A stretch of 64,000 bases of DNA from Pseudomonadota bacterium. GTDB lineage: Bacteria > Myxococcota > Myxococcia > Myxococcales > Myxococcaceae. Each line of letters starts with the position of its first letter. Position 1 is the stretch's first letter. The notes beneath the pieces were generated by a model. It saw nothing but the letters and a program-made list of their open reading frames with translations, did not search any database and was not told where the DNA came from. The stretch covers positions 3,961 through 67,960 of the forward strand of contig JAFAAN010000137.1 of NCBI GenBank assembly GCA_023426545.1, in the 5' to 3' direction. A program made the translations under genes and the position numbers. Below are positions 24,807-33,731 of the stretch, piece after piece.

Positions 24807-25244
24807 ATGACCGTGACGCGCACCACGGTGGTCCACGTCCACGAAGGCTGCGACGTGTACGTGGGCCGGGCCTTCCGCGCCTACGCGAAGCCGAGCCCGC
24901 TCAACCCGGTGCCGGGCCGCTTCGGCAATCCCTTCAAGCCCGGAGGCGTGCGCACTCCGGGCGCCACGCTGCGCGCCTACTTCGAGCCCTGGCTGGGGAC
25001 GCTGCCGGAGGCGGAGCAGGCGCGCATCCGCGAAAAGGCCCTGCGCCGCATGGGCCCGGACGCGGATGCGTTCGACGCGTTCCGCTGGTACCTGGCGCTG
25101 CGCACGCGGCACGATGCGGACTACCGCGCCGCCGTGCTGACGTTGCGTGGCAAGCGCCTGGGCTGCTGGTGCAAGCCCGGTCCCTGTCACGCGGACATCC
25201 TGGCCGGGTGGGTGGACGCGCAGCCCGCCCCCGAGCAGGGCTGA
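24807..25244 (+). CDS. DUF4326 family protein
   Basis: A 145-residue soluble protein. It shows the family pattern of an N-terminal strand-turn (VYVGRAFRAYAKPSPLNPV), then GRFGNPFKPGG, a helical middle (FRWYLALRTRHDADYRAAV) and the C-terminal cysteine-rich LRGKRLGCWCKPGPCHADIL. The GCWCxPxPCHADIL end is diagnostic of DUF4326, a small domain of unknown biochemistry also found in phages and mobile elements. The Cys/His set could bind a metal. It lies 19 bp after the coiled-coil lipoprotein. Confidence 0.85.
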   Translation: MTVTRTTVVHVHEGCDVYVGRAFRAYAKPSPLNPVPGRFGNPFKPGGVRTPGATLRAYFEPWLGTLPEAEQARIREKALRRMGPDADAFDAFRWYLALRTRHDADYRAAVLTLRGKRLGCWCKPGPCHADILAGWVDAQPAPEQG

Positions 25245-25335
25245 GGCGGCGCGACGCCCGGCCCCACGCCTGCCGGACGAGCGGCCTCCAGCCCCTTCCC
25301 ACCCGCTGGCGGTGCAGCGCCTAACTTGGAGCGGC

Positions 25336-27102
25336 GTGGGCGTCCAGCACCCAGCCAGCGGGCCTCCCGGCATGACGGGCCCTCGCGGGAGGAACCCCTT
25401 CGCCAGGGTGCTCGTGGGGAGCATCATCGGCCCGGAGCAGCGCTTCTGGGTGCTCGTCGTCGTGGTGGGACTCATCGCGGGGATGGGCGCGGTGGCGCTG
25501 CTCAAGGTGCTGCGCTTCACCCAGCAGCTCTTCTGGCAGAGCACCGGCGAGGACTTCCTCGCGGGCGTCGCCGCGGCGCCCACGTGGCGCCGCGTGCTCA
25601 TCCCGATTCTGGGCGGCGCGCTGGTGACGCTGCTGACGCTCATCGTCGGCCGGCCCATGCGCGGCCACGGCACCGCGGGCATCATCGAGTCCATCTGGGT
25701 GAAGTCCGGCCGGCTGTCCCTCCCCCGGGCGCTGCTGCGGGGGCTGGTGTCCATCCTCGCCGTGGCGCTGGGCGCGCCGCTGGGCCGCGAGGGCGCGCTG
25801 CTGTCCACGGGCGCGGCCAGCGGCTCGTCGCTGGCCCACTGGCTGCGGCTGGGCCCCGGCCAGACCCGCCTGCTGGTGGCCTGCGGCGCCTCCGCCGGTA
25901 TGGCCTCCGCGTACAACGTGCCCATCGGCGCGGCCCTCTTCGGACTGGAGGTGCTGCTGGGCAGCTTCGCGCTGGAGCTCTTCGGCCCCATCGTCGTCTC
26001 GTGCGTGGTGGCGACGCTGGTGTCGCGCGGCCTCATCGCGGACCACCCCAGCTTCGTGATTCCCCACTACGCGCTGCTGCACCCACGCGAGCTGGCGCTG
26101 GCCATGCTGCTGGGCGTGGTGCTGGGCGTCGCGTCCGCCTTCTACGTCCGCGGCATCAACGCCATGTCGGACCTGCTGGACCGGCCCTCCGCGTGGCTGG
26201 CGCCCTTCCTCCCCTTGCTGTCCATGACGGTGGTGGGCGTCGCGTCGGTGTGGCTGCCGCAGCTCCTGGGCAACGGCTACGACGCGGTGAACGCGGCGCT
26301 GCTCGGGAAGCTGCCCCTGTCCCTGTTGCTGCTGCTCCCGCTGGTGAAGCTGGCCCTCACCGCGACGTGCGCGGGCGCGGGGGTGCCCGGCGGGCTCTTC
26401 ACCCCGTCGCTCTTCTACGGCGGGCTGCTGGGCGGCGCGTTCGGGATGCTGGCCGAGCAGGTGCTCCCCGGCGGCGCTCCCAGCGGCGCCTACACCCTGC
26501 TGGGCATGGGCGCGATTCTCGCGGGCACCACGCACGCCTCGGTGTCCGCGGTGCTCCTCATCTTCGAGCTCACCGGCGACTACCCGCTGGTCCTTCCGCT
26601 GATGCTCAGCGCGGTGGTGTCCGCGGCCATCAGCCGGCGCCTGGAGCCCGAGTCGCTGTACACGGCCGTGCTCAACCGCCGCAACGTGCACGTCCCCGCC
26701 ACGGTGCCCCACTGGCTGCGAGAGGAGGGCGCCCGCGCGCTGCTCAAGCCCGTGCACCAGCGCGTGGCCCCCACGGCGCCGCTCCAGGAGGTGCTGGCCT
26801 TCCTCCTCGAACAGCCCCACGGCGTGGACCTCTACGTCACCGACGAGACGGGGCGGTACCGGGGCGCGCTGGTGCTCGACCAGTTGAAGGGCCACCTGCC
26901 GGACCACTCGCAGCTCCACGCCACCATCGCCGCGGACCTGATGGACGTGCGCGTGCGCCCCATCACCCCCGGCCTGTCCCTGGGCGAAGTCGCCGCGCGC
27001 TTCACCGAGACGTCGCTGGAGCGGCTCCCCGTGGTGGACGGAGAGCGGCGGCTCCTCGGCACAATCTCCAAGCGGGACGTGTTGAAACAGGGAACCTTCT
27101 GA
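25336..27102 (+). CDS. ClC-type chloride channel/transporter with C-terminal CBS pair
   Basis: A membrane protein of about 588 residues of the voltage-gated chloride channel family. Markers are an initial TM (FWVLVVVVGLIAGMGAVALL), GAPLGREGALLSTGA (the GREGP-type filter sequence), ACGASAGMASAYNVPIGAALFG and the late AGAGVPGGLFTPSLF. The C-terminal 150 residues hold a CBS pair (LLEQPHGVDLYVTDETGRYRG and RLPVVDGERRLLGTISKRDV). It moves Cl- across the inner membrane, as a channel or Cl-/H+ exchanger. I take the GTG at 25336, which has GGAG at a good distance; an ATG at 25372 (MTGPRGRNPF) would lose only 12 residues. Confidence 0.9.
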   Translation: MGVQHPASGPPGMTGPRGRNPFARVLVGSIIGPEQRFWVLVVVVGLIAGMGAVALLKVLRFTQQLFWQSTGEDFLAGVAAAPTWRRVLIPILGGALVTLLTLIVGRPMRGHGTAGIIESIWVKSGRLSLPRALLRGLVSILAVALGAPLGREGALLSTGAASGSSLAHWLRLGPGQTRLLVACGASAGMASAYNVPIGAALFGLEVLLGSFALELFGPIVVSCVVATLVSRGLIADHPSFVIPHYALLHPRELALAMLLGVVLGVASAFYVRGINAMSDLLDRPSAWLAPFLPLLSMTVVGVASVWLPQLLGNGYDAVNAALLGKLPLSLLLLLPLVKLALTATCAGAGVPGGLFTPSLFYGGLLGGAFGMLAEQVLPGGAPSGAYTLLGMGAILAGTTHASVSAVLLIFELTGDYPLVLPLMLSAVVSAAISRRLEPESLYTAVLNRRNVHVPATVPHWLREEGARALLKPVHQRVAPTAPLQEVLAFLLEQPHGVDLYVTDETGRYRGALVLDQLKGHLPDHSQLHATIAADLMDVRVRPITPGLSLGEVAARFTETSLERLPVVDGERRLLGTISKRDVLKQGTF

Positions 27103-27112
27103 GGGACACGGC

Positions 27113-27391
27113 GTGGAAGACAGGCGGATGCTGCAAGGACCGGCGCGCGCATGGAGCATCGTGCTCATATCCATGCTGTGCCTGGTGCTGAGCGTCGTCC
27201 TGCTCCGCCGCCCGCCCCCCGTCCCGCCCAAGCACCCCGCCGCCGCCGCGCCCGAGCGCCCCCTCACCCCCGAGGAGCGCCGGTCCATGTACCGCGCCTG
27301 GCCCCTGTTCGAGGGCTGGCCGCTGCCCCAGCTCCCGCCGGACGCCCCCGCCCCTCGCGACGAGAAGCCACCCCCCGAGCCTCCGCGCTGA
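27113..27391 (+). CDS. Small membrane protein with proline-rich tail
   Basis: A protein of at most 92 residues, read from a GTG at 27113. An ATG at 27128 (MLQGPARAW) is an alternative. One TM helix (WSIVLISMLCLVLSVVLL) is followed by a Pro-rich tail with LTPEERRSMYRAWPLFEGW in the middle. It is 10 bp from the ClC stop and probably cotranscribed. I recognise no family. Confidence 0.55.
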   Translation: MEDRRMLQGPARAWSIVLISMLCLVLSVVLLRRPPPVPPKHPAAAAPERPLTPEERRSMYRAWPLFEGWPLPQLPPDAPAPRDEKPPPEPPR

Positions 27392-27587
27392 CCCGGCGCA
27401 ATCGCTCTCATGCGAATGAGAGGGATTCACCGCGCCGTCAGCGCCGCGCGCATGAGCGGCGCATGTGTCTCGGATGCCTCGGGTGAAATGACCTCGGGTG
27501 ATGAGCGACCCTCGCCGCATGGGCTCACATCCCCGGGCGCTTCGCTTGCATGATCGCCCAGGGCGGTATTCTTCGAGCGAGCCCCCC

Positions 27588-30446
27588 ATGCCCTCACATG
27601 CTGCTTTCCTGACCGCACCCCGCTTCGCGTTCGCGTGGAGCCCGTTCCTCCTCGTCGCGCTGACGGGGCTGCTGCTCTCCGAGCCCGCACGGGCGGCCAC
27701 CAACGCGGAGTCAGCGCAGCGCGCCATCAACTTCCTCAGCGCGGACGCGGAGAACTGGTCCGTGCGTTTCGGCTGCACGTCCTGCCACCGCCATGGCGCG
27801 GCGATGTTCGGCCTCGCGAACGCGCGCACCACCGGGTACGACCTGGACGCGCTCACGTACAACGGGCGCACCAACCGGCAGAACCTGGAGTCCATCGCCG
27901 GGCGCCTCGTGTCCGAGCAGCGCGCGGACGGCTCCTGGTACCACGAGGGCGTCTACTACCCCAACGCGAAGTCCAGCTACTCCGCCTTCGGGCTCGCCGG
28001 CTACGACGCACACCTGGACACGCGCTACTCGGACGCGCTGGTGCTCGCCGCGGACTGGGCGCTGACGCGGCAGGAGACCGGGGGCCGCTGGCGCGAGGAC
28101 TTCCCCTTCTACCCGGTGGGCTACGGCAACGTCGGCATCACCGCGCGGATGATGACGGCCATCGCCCAGGCCCGGCAGCGCGTGGACCCGGCGAGGGCGG
28201 CGCGGTACCAGGCCGCGCTGGACCGGGCCGCCGCGTACGTGCGCGCGCACATGGAGGATGGAACGGACGGCCCGCAGGCCGATGGCCAGCGCTACACCCA
28301 TCAGGTGGCGTGGGCCATGGTGGGCCTGAAGGCCGCCGGCCCGGGCGCCAGCGGCGAGAACACCCGCGCCCTGGAGGCCATGGCCACGCGCCTGCTGGCC
28401 ACGCGCGCGGGCGGCGGGGCGCCGGGCTGGGGCTCGCTCGAAGGCGACGCGCCCGACGAGTTCGCCACCGGCATCTCCCTGTACGCGCTGTGCCTCGCGG
28501 GCCGGAAGCCCGGCGCGGACGGGCGCATGTCAGAGGCGCTCGAATGGCTCAAGGCGCGGCAGGCCCCGGACGGGAGCTGGGGCGCGGGCACGCGCTACCC
28601 GGACATCCCCACCACCTTCGCCTCGCTGGGGCTGGCGTGCTTCGGCGACTACGGCGTCAGCGTCACGGTGAGCGGCGCGGCGCGGCGCGTCCTGGAGCAT
28701 GACCTGCCTCGCGCGCAGTCCGTCACCTACCCCATCACGGTGCGCAACCAGGGCTACCGGACGGACAGCTACCGCCTGAGCACGCAGGGCGGACTCGCGG
28801 GCTGGACGGCGGCGCTGAGCCGCACGACGCTGGAGCTGGCGCCCGACGCCGAGGCCACCCTCACCCTCACCATCACCGCGCCGGAGGGCCTGGAGCCATC
28901 CTTGACGTCGGAGGTCATGGTGGTGGCGGCGTCCCAGGAGGCCGCCGGGGTGAAGGGCTCCGCGCGCGTCACCACGTACACGAACCCGCCGCCGCCCACC
29001 GAGGGCGTGCCCACCCTCACCACGCTGCTGGAGCCCGCCAGCGGCGAGCTCACGGTGGCGCAGGACAACACCCTGTCCGCGCGCGTGGTGGATACCCGGG
29101 GCTGGGAGGCGCGAGGCCCGGGCATGGGCGTGGTGACGTTCTCCGTCGCGGGCGTCACCGTGGGCGCGGACAACGACGCGGACGGGGACGGCGTGTACAC
29201 CTTCGTGTGGCGTCCGCGCGCCGCCACCTGGAGCGAGCTGGGCGTGCAGGACCTGCGCGCGGTGTACTCGGGCGTGACGCTGGAGCCCGCACGGGAGAAC
29301 CGCCTGGGCAGCACGGCGTCGCTCACGGTGGAGGTCCACCCGTCGCCCTACCCCGCGCCGTCGGTGACGCTGTGCGGCCTGCCCGGCTTCACGGACGCGC
29401 TGACGCTGGAGGTCTGCGGCTTCGTCACGCCCCTGGCGGCGGGCGCGGAGATCGACTCGGCCACCTTCGTCATCCAGGGGGTGAGCCACCCCGTGGCGCC
29501 GGACCCCAGCGGGGGCTACGTGGACGCGGTGCTGCCGCTGGTGGACGGCCCCAACGTCATCCGGCTGGTGGCCACCGACTCGTTCGGCGGCATCGCCAGC
29601 GAGGAGGCCACGGTGATGGTGGACAACACCGCGCCGGAGCTGACCTTCCTCGCCCCCGCCAATGGCGAGGCGATGGCGGCCTACAGCGTGGATGTGCGGA
29701 TGGTGGTGCGGGACTGGTCCCCCGTGCGCGTGGAGACGAACTGGGTGCAGGTGACGGACGTGCCCGCAGGCGGCGGCGACGTGACGCACCGGGTGGACCT
29801 GTGGCCGGGGGAGAACCTCATCCTGGTGCGGGCCACGGACTCGGTGGGCCACGTCACCGAGCGCCTGTTGACGGTGTGGGTGGACGCGGAGGCGCCGTGG
29901 GTGTCCACGGGCCTGCCGGACGGGTGGCTCGTGGGGCCGCAGCCGGAGGACGCGCTGCCCTACGACATCGGCGTGTACTCCGCCTCCGCGACGACGGTGG
30001 CGCTGTCCACCGGGGAGACGTACGCGCTGCCCCGGGGAGGCGGCGGTGTGCAGGCGACGCTGGCGCTGGTGCCCGGCGACAACGCCTTCACGATTGAGGT
30101 GACGAGCGAGACGGGCCTGCGCACGACGGTGTCGCGAACGGTGCGCTACGACAACAGCCCGCCGGAAGCCGAGCTGTGGATGCCGGTGCCGGGGCAAACC
30201 TACAGCGGGGTGATGGTCCTCACCGCGCGGGTGACGGACGGACTGAGCGGTGTGCGGGGCGTGGCCTTCACGCGGGATGGCTCTGGCATCCGGGCCGCCA
30301 CGCTCCAGCCGGACGGCACCTGGACGGCGGAGTTGGACACGCGCGAGCTGGTGGACGGCGAGCACACCGTGGAGGTGTGGATGGATGACCACGCGGGGAA
30401 CTTCGCCATCCAGACGTTCCCCTTCTCCACGAGGAACCCGCCGTAG
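27588..30446 (+). CDS. Secreted protein: CxxCH site, prenyltransferase/squalene-oxidase-like repeats and Ig-like domains
   Basis: A 952-residue exported protein. The signal peptide ends near residue 36 (EPARA). A c-type haem-binding motif, CTSCH (Cys 63, Cys 66, His 67), comes directly after it. Residues about 40-360 carry terpene-cyclase-like alpha repeats with Trp/Gly turns (QRADGSWYHEGVYYP, RQETGGRWREDF, RQAPDGSWGAG). From about 365 to the end come several beta-sandwich modules (e.g. VDNTAPELTFLAP, YDNSPPEAELWMPVPG) typical of bacterial Ig-like or FlgD-type folds. The order suggests an outer-surface binding protein; the helical repeats may bind a hydrophobic or glycan ligand. Whether the CxxCH is haemylated is unknown. 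No better start than the ATG at 27588 is apparent. Confidence 0.8.
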   Translation: MPSHAAFLTAPRFAFAWSPFLLVALTGLLLSEPARAATNAESAQRAINFLSADAENWSVRFGCTSCHRHGAAMFGLANARTTGYDLDALTYNGRTNRQNLESIAGRLVSEQRADGSWYHEGVYYPNAKSSYSAFGLAGYDAHLDTRYSDALVLAADWALTRQETGGRWREDFPFYPVGYGNVGITARMMTAIAQARQRVDPARAARYQAALDRAAAYVRAHMEDGTDGPQADGQRYTHQVAWAMVGLKAAGPGASGENTRALEAMATRLLATRAGGGAPGWGSLEGDAPDEFATGISLYALCLAGRKPGADGRMSEALEWLKARQAPDGSWGAGTRYPDIPTTFASLGLACFGDYGVSVTVSGAARRVLEHDLPRAQSVTYPITVRNQGYRTDSYRLSTQGGLAGWTAALSRTTLELAPDAEATLTLTITAPEGLEPSLTSEVMVVAASQEAAGVKGSARVTTYTNPPPPTEGVPTLTTLLEPASGELTVAQDNTLSARVVDTRGWEARGPGMGVVTFSVAGVTVGADNDADGDGVYTFVWRPRAATWSELGVQDLRAVYSGVTLEPARENRLGSTASLTVEVHPSPYPAPSVTLCGLPGFTDALTLEVCGFVTPLAAGAEIDSATFVIQGVSHPVAPDPSGGYVDAVLPLVDGPNVIRLVATDSFGGIASEEATVMVDNTAPELTFLAPANGEAMAAYSVDVRMVVRDWSPVRVETNWVQVTDVPAGGGDVTHRVDLWPGENLILVRATDSVGHVTERLLTVWVDAEAPWVSTGLPDGWLVGPQPEDALPYDIGVYSASATTVALSTGETYALPRGGGGVQATLALVPGDNAFTIEVTSETGLRTTVSRTVRYDNSPPEAELWMPVPGQTYSGVMVLTARVTDGLSGVRGVAFTRDGSGIRAATLQPDGTWTAELDTRELVDGEHTVEVWMDDHAGNFAIQTFPFSTRNPP

Positions 30447-30467
30447 CCGGAGGGCGCGCCGCCCCGC

Positions 30468-30848
30468 CTACTTCTTCTTGTGCTGCATCGCCGAGGCGAC
30501 CAGGTTCATCAGCTTCAGCTGCACGGTGGACAGCTTGCGCAGGTTGCGCATCAGCCGCCGCATCTCCGGCGTGTCGTCCTCGCGGTTCTTCGAGGAGGCC
30601 TTCTCCTTCACGGGCGGCGGGGCCGTGAAGCCCTCCCCCAGGCCGAGCAGCTCGTGGGGTGGCACATTCAGCACCATGCACAGGCGGCGCAGGTTCTGGA
30701 CGCTGGGCAGCATGTGGCCGCGCTCCAACCGCCCGTACACCTCCGACGCCATGCCAATGCGCTCGGCGACATCCGCCTGCGTCAGTCCCATCCGCACCCG
30801 GGCGGCCCTCGACGCGGCCCCCAGCATGCTCGCCAGTTCTGTGTCCAT
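30468..30848 (-). CDS. XRE-family DNA-binding regulator
   Basis: A 126-residue regulator from the ATG at 30848-30846 (MDTELASML). The HTH_XRE domain spans residues 8-65 (RAARVRMGLTQADVAERIGM, YGRLERGHMLPSVQNLRRLC). A basic, charged C-terminal part follows (EMRRLMRNLRKLSTVQLKLM), probably a dimerisation helix. It is convergent with the large secreted protein at 27588. An upstream frame to 30938 exists but lacks a good start. A short inverted repeat upstream (30925-30941) is a candidate autoregulatory site. Confidence 0.85.
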   Translation of the reverse strand: MDTELASMLGAASRAARVRMGLTQADVAERIGMASEVYGRLERGHMLPSVQNLRRLCMVLNVPPHELLGLGEGFTAPPPVKEKASSKNREDDTPEMRRLMRNLRKLSTVQLKLMNLVASAMQHKKK

Positions 30849-30924
30849 GCGTGTGTCAGTCCACGGAAGGGGGCCCGGCCACGGACCCCATGGAAGGCAG
30901 ACCCCGAGATAACCCTCAAGGTCG

Positions 30925-30941
30925 GGTACTTTCACCATACC
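30925..30941. promoter_or_regulatory. Candidate operator for the XRE regulator
   Basis: GGTA and TACC arms separated by nine bases, 77 bp upstream of the regulator start. XRE repressors often bind short imperfect palindromes near their own promoter. The four-base arms are weak evidence. Confidence 0.25.
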
Positions 30942-30971
30942 TTCCGCGTTTTTTCAAAGCGCTCGCGCGCC

Positions 30972-31493
30972 TCAGCGGGCGGGGGTGCTCTCCGCTGCGT
31001 CCAGCAGCAAGCGGCGGCGCTCGGCGGCGGTGAACAGCGTCGACAGCGGCAGCCCCAGGAAGAAGGCGTGCAACACAATCTGCGGGAACTGCGGCACGTC
31101 GAGGAACCAGGGATAGGAGCCGCGCCCGACGAACTGGAAGTTCACCAGCCACACGAAGATGCCGTAGAGCATCCCCACCGCCGCCTGGAACTCCCAGCGT
31201 CCGCGCCCGTCTGGCGGCAGCAGCGCGTCCAGCACCGAGTAGAAGAGCCCCACCACGGCCGAAATCGCCAGGTGGACGCCCACGCCCAGCAGCAGCGCCG
31301 TGCCGTCCGGCACCTGCGCCGAGAAGACGGCGGGCCCCAGGATGACCCCCGCGGACATGCGCACCGGGCGCATGGGGCTGTCCCCCGTGGCCACCGCCAG
31401 CGCCACCTCGGCCAGGGCCAGCACCACGCCCGCGACCATGCCGAAGAGCAGGCCGTTCGTGGCGGACCACGGGGTGTACCTCCGCCGTGCCAT
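30972..31493 (-). CDS. Integral membrane protein, unknown function
   Basis: A 173-residue protein from the ATG at 31493-31491 with AAGGAGGGAAGG directly upstream. Four hydrophobic helices are visible: LLFGMVAGVVLALAEVALAV, a second around LLLGVGVHLAISAVVGLFY, a third around VGMLYGIFVWLVNFQFV and a fourth around IVLHAFFLGLPLSTLF. The last two are joined by a short aromatic loop. Proteins of this type are common unannotated membrane proteins in myxobacteria. It shares the strand with the XRE gene, 123 bp away. Confidence 0.7.
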   Translation of the reverse strand: MARRRYTPWSATNGLLFGMVAGVVLALAEVALAVATGDSPMRPVRMSAGVILGPAVFSAQVPDGTALLLGVGVHLAISAVVGLFYSVLDALLPPDGRGRWEFQAAVGMLYGIFVWLVNFQFVGRGSYPWFLDVPQFPQIVLHAFFLGLPLSTLFTAAERRRLLLDAAESTPAR

Positions 31494-31907
31494 CCTTCCC
31501 TCCTTGCCAGGGCCCGCCGCATGCCTGGCCCCGAGGTCAACGTGGGCACGCGCGGAACGGGCGGGCAGCCAGTACGCGCCAGGGGCTCGCGACGCCGCCC
31601 CGGGAGCAGGCGCCCGGGCATGGCCGCGACGTCCCGCATCCGCGGGCCCCACCTCCCGGGCGGCCGCCGGATGCGCGTGTCACCCTGCCTTGCCCGGGCC
31701 TCGGGCAAGCGTCCTGGAGGGCATGGAAACGGTGACTCCCAGGACTTCGAGCCTGTCCTTTCTTCCGCCCCGGATGTCGCCAGTCTGTAACTCCTGCAGC
31801 TTGGGCACGGCGCGGCGCGTCCCACGTTGTTGAAAATCCTAGGGGTGGGTCAAAGGCACGCCATTGGCATGTCCGGCGCATCCGGAAAGGACGAAGGACA
31901 CCAGGAC
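31494..31907. other. 414-bp intergenic region, divergent genes
   Basis: Between the membrane protein (leftward) and the small rightward ORF. I see no ORF with coding character, no strong hairpin and no recognisable promoter pair. It presumably carries both divergent promoters. Confidence 0.5.
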
Positions 31908-32186
31908 ATGCCGCAGCAGCACCGCCAACGACAGGGACCCCACCGCGTGCATTACGCGCCACAGGCATGGCGGGAGGTGGGGCGCATGACGGCGGAGACC
32001 TTCCACGCGCTGCAACAGACGTTGGATCGGCTGGGGGACCCGGCCTTGCGAGGGCCCTCGGCGTCCAACGGGCTGGTGGCGCGGCATCTCGTGCCGCAGC
32101 ACGGCCTGGAGCTGGAGTACGCCTGGGACGAGCGCTCGCGCACCCTCACCCTGCTCGGGCTCGCCCGAGTGCCACGCTCGCCCTGA
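31908..32186 (+). CDS. Small protein with RelE/ParE-like look
   Basis: A 92-residue ORF from an ATG at 31908 (an ATG at 31869 is also in frame), preceded by an AAGGA tract. The order of elements is strand (HRVHYAPQAWREVG), two helices (AETFHALQQTLDRLGDPALR), a short loop, then two strands (GLELEYAWDERSRTLTLLGLARV). This resembles the RelE/ParE toxin fold. No antitoxin-like partner is adjacent on the same strand, so it would be a lone member or something else. The call is by eye and low confidence. Confidence 0.45.
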   Translation: MPQQHRQRQGPHRVHYAPQAWREVGRMTAETFHALQQTLDRLGDPALRGPSASNGLVARHLVPQHGLELEYAWDERSRTLTLLGLARVPRSP

Positions 32187-32227
32187 GCGCCCGCACGCGC
32201 CACAGTGTTTGAGCTTCAACTTTCTCT

Positions 32228-32245
32228 TCGAATTTCGAGATTCGA
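32228..32245. promoter_or_regulatory. Inverted repeat upstream of egtB
   Basis: TCGAAT, six bases, then ATTCGA, in an unusually AT-rich patch about 140 bp before the egtB start. It is a candidate operator for a regulator of the ergothioneine genes; no regulator gene is adjacent. Confidence 0.35.
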
Positions 32246-32383
32246 TGCGCGACAGTGCAGGGTGCCGCGCCTAGGAAGAAGGCTCCGGCGCGCAGGCAGC
32301 GTGAAGTCGTGCACGAGCGGCTCGGGCGGCAGTGGGACGGGGACTTACCTCGGCGCTGGGCGCCTCCCTACCTTGGAGGGGCG

Positions 32384-33727
32384 ATGTTCCGAATGGCCGA
32401 GGAGCGGAGAGGCCCGCCGGAGGGAGGCGCGATGCATCCCCCCTGGAAGTCCCATGCCTGGCGCGAGCTGGAGGCGGCGCGCGCGCGCGTCCTGTCCATG
32501 CTGGGCGGGCTGCCCGAGGCGGAGCTTCGGCGCCAGCACTCGCCGCTCATGTCGCCGCTCATCTGGGACGTGGCGCATGTGGCCAACTACGAGGAGCAAT
32601 GGCTGCTGCGGGCGCTGGGCGCTCCGGCCCTCACCGACCGGGCGTTCGACGCCATCTACGATGCCTTCCGGCACCCCCGCGCCACGCGCGCCGGGCTGCC
32701 GCTGCTGCTCCCCGAGTCCGCCTTCGCGTATGCCCGGCGGGTCCGCGAGGCGGTGCGTGAGCACCTGGAGACGCTTCCCGAGGACAGCACCGCGCCGCTG
32801 CTGGCCGGCGGTTACGTCTTCGGCATGGTGGCGCAGCACGAGCAGCAGCACGCGGAGACGCTGGCCGCCACGCTGCAACTGATGACGGCGCCGGAGTACC
32901 CGGTGCCCTCGGCGCGCCCGCGGCCCCGGCCCGGCGCCGTCCCCCAGACGGAGGTCTTCATCCCCGGCGGCCCGGTGCGGCTGGGCAGCGGCACGCCGTG
33001 GGCCTACGACAACGAGCGGCCTGCGTTCTCCCAGGACGTCGCGCCGTTCCTGCTGGACGCTCACCCCGTCACCAACGGCGACTACCTCGTCTTCGTCGAG
33101 TCGGGGGGCTACGAGGACCCGCGCTGGTGGCACCCCAGGGGGTGGGAGGTGGTCCAGGCGGAGGGGCTCAGACACCCCGGCTTCTGGCTGCCGCAGGGAG
33201 GGCACACCTGGCTGCGGCGCCGCTTCGGCCGGGTGGAGCCGCTGCCCCGGGACGAGCCGGTGCAGCACGTGTGCTGGTACGAGGCGGACGCCTACGCACG
33301 CTGGGCCGGCAAGCGGCTGCCCACCGAGGCCGAGTGGGAGAAGGCCGCGCGTGGCAGCGACGGCAGGCCGCGCGAGTACCCATGGGGCGACACGCCGCCC
33401 ACGCGCGCGCACGCCAACCTGGGCGGAGACACGTGGGGGCCGGCGCCCGTGGGCAGCTACCCGGAGGGGGCCAGCCACGACGGCGTCTGGGGCCTGCTGG
33501 GCGACGTGTGGGAATGGACCGCGAGCGACTTCCGCCCCTACGCGGGCTTCAGCGCCTTCCCCTACCGCGAGTACTCCGAGGTGTTCTTCGGAGAGGCCTA
33601 CAAGGTCCTCCGAGGCGGCGCGTGGGCCAGCGCCCCCGTCGCGGTCCGCAACGGCTTCCGCAACTGGGACTTCCCCAACCGCCGGCAGATTTTCGCCGGC
33701 TTCCGCTGTGCACGGGACGTGAGGTGA
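32384..33727 (+). CDS. egtB: Ergothioneine biosynthesis protein EgtB (sulfoxide synthase)
   Basis: A 447-residue non-haem iron enzyme that joins a thiol donor (gamma-Glu-Cys or Cys) to N-alpha-trimethylhistidine. The N-terminal DinB-like domain holds an iron triad: His 65 (WDVAHVANYEEQW), then His 152 and His 156 (AQHEQQHAETL). The C-terminal half is the formylglycine-generating-enzyme-like fold (FLLDAHPVTNGDYLVFV, GKRLPTEAEWEKAARG, VLRGGAWASAPVAVRNGFRNW). The ATG at 32384 follows GGAGGGG; an ATG at 32432 also has GGGAGG and would shorten the protein by 16 residues. egtD follows after 4 bp, forming the core two-gene pathway. No egtA, egtC or egtE is nearby. Confidence 0.93.
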   Translation: MFRMAEERRGPPEGGAMHPPWKSHAWRELEAARARVLSMLGGLPEAELRRQHSPLMSPLIWDVAHVANYEEQWLLRALGAPALTDRAFDAIYDAFRHPRATRAGLPLLLPESAFAYARRVREAVREHLETLPEDSTAPLLAGGYVFGMVAQHEQQHAETLAATLQLMTAPEYPVPSARPRPRPGAVPQTEVFIPGGPVRLGSGTPWAYDNERPAFSQDVAPFLLDAHPVTNGDYLVFVESGGYEDPRWWHPRGWEVVQAEGLRHPGFWLPQGGHTWLRRRFGRVEPLPRDEPVQHVCWYEADAYARWAGKRLPTEAEWEKAARGSDGRPREYPWGDTPPTRAHANLGGDTWGPAPVGSYPEGASHDGVWGLLGDVWEWTASDFRPYAGFSAFPYREYSEVFFGEAYKVLRGGAWASAPVAVRNGFRNWDFPNRRQIFAGFRCARDVR

Positions 33728-33731
33728 GGCG

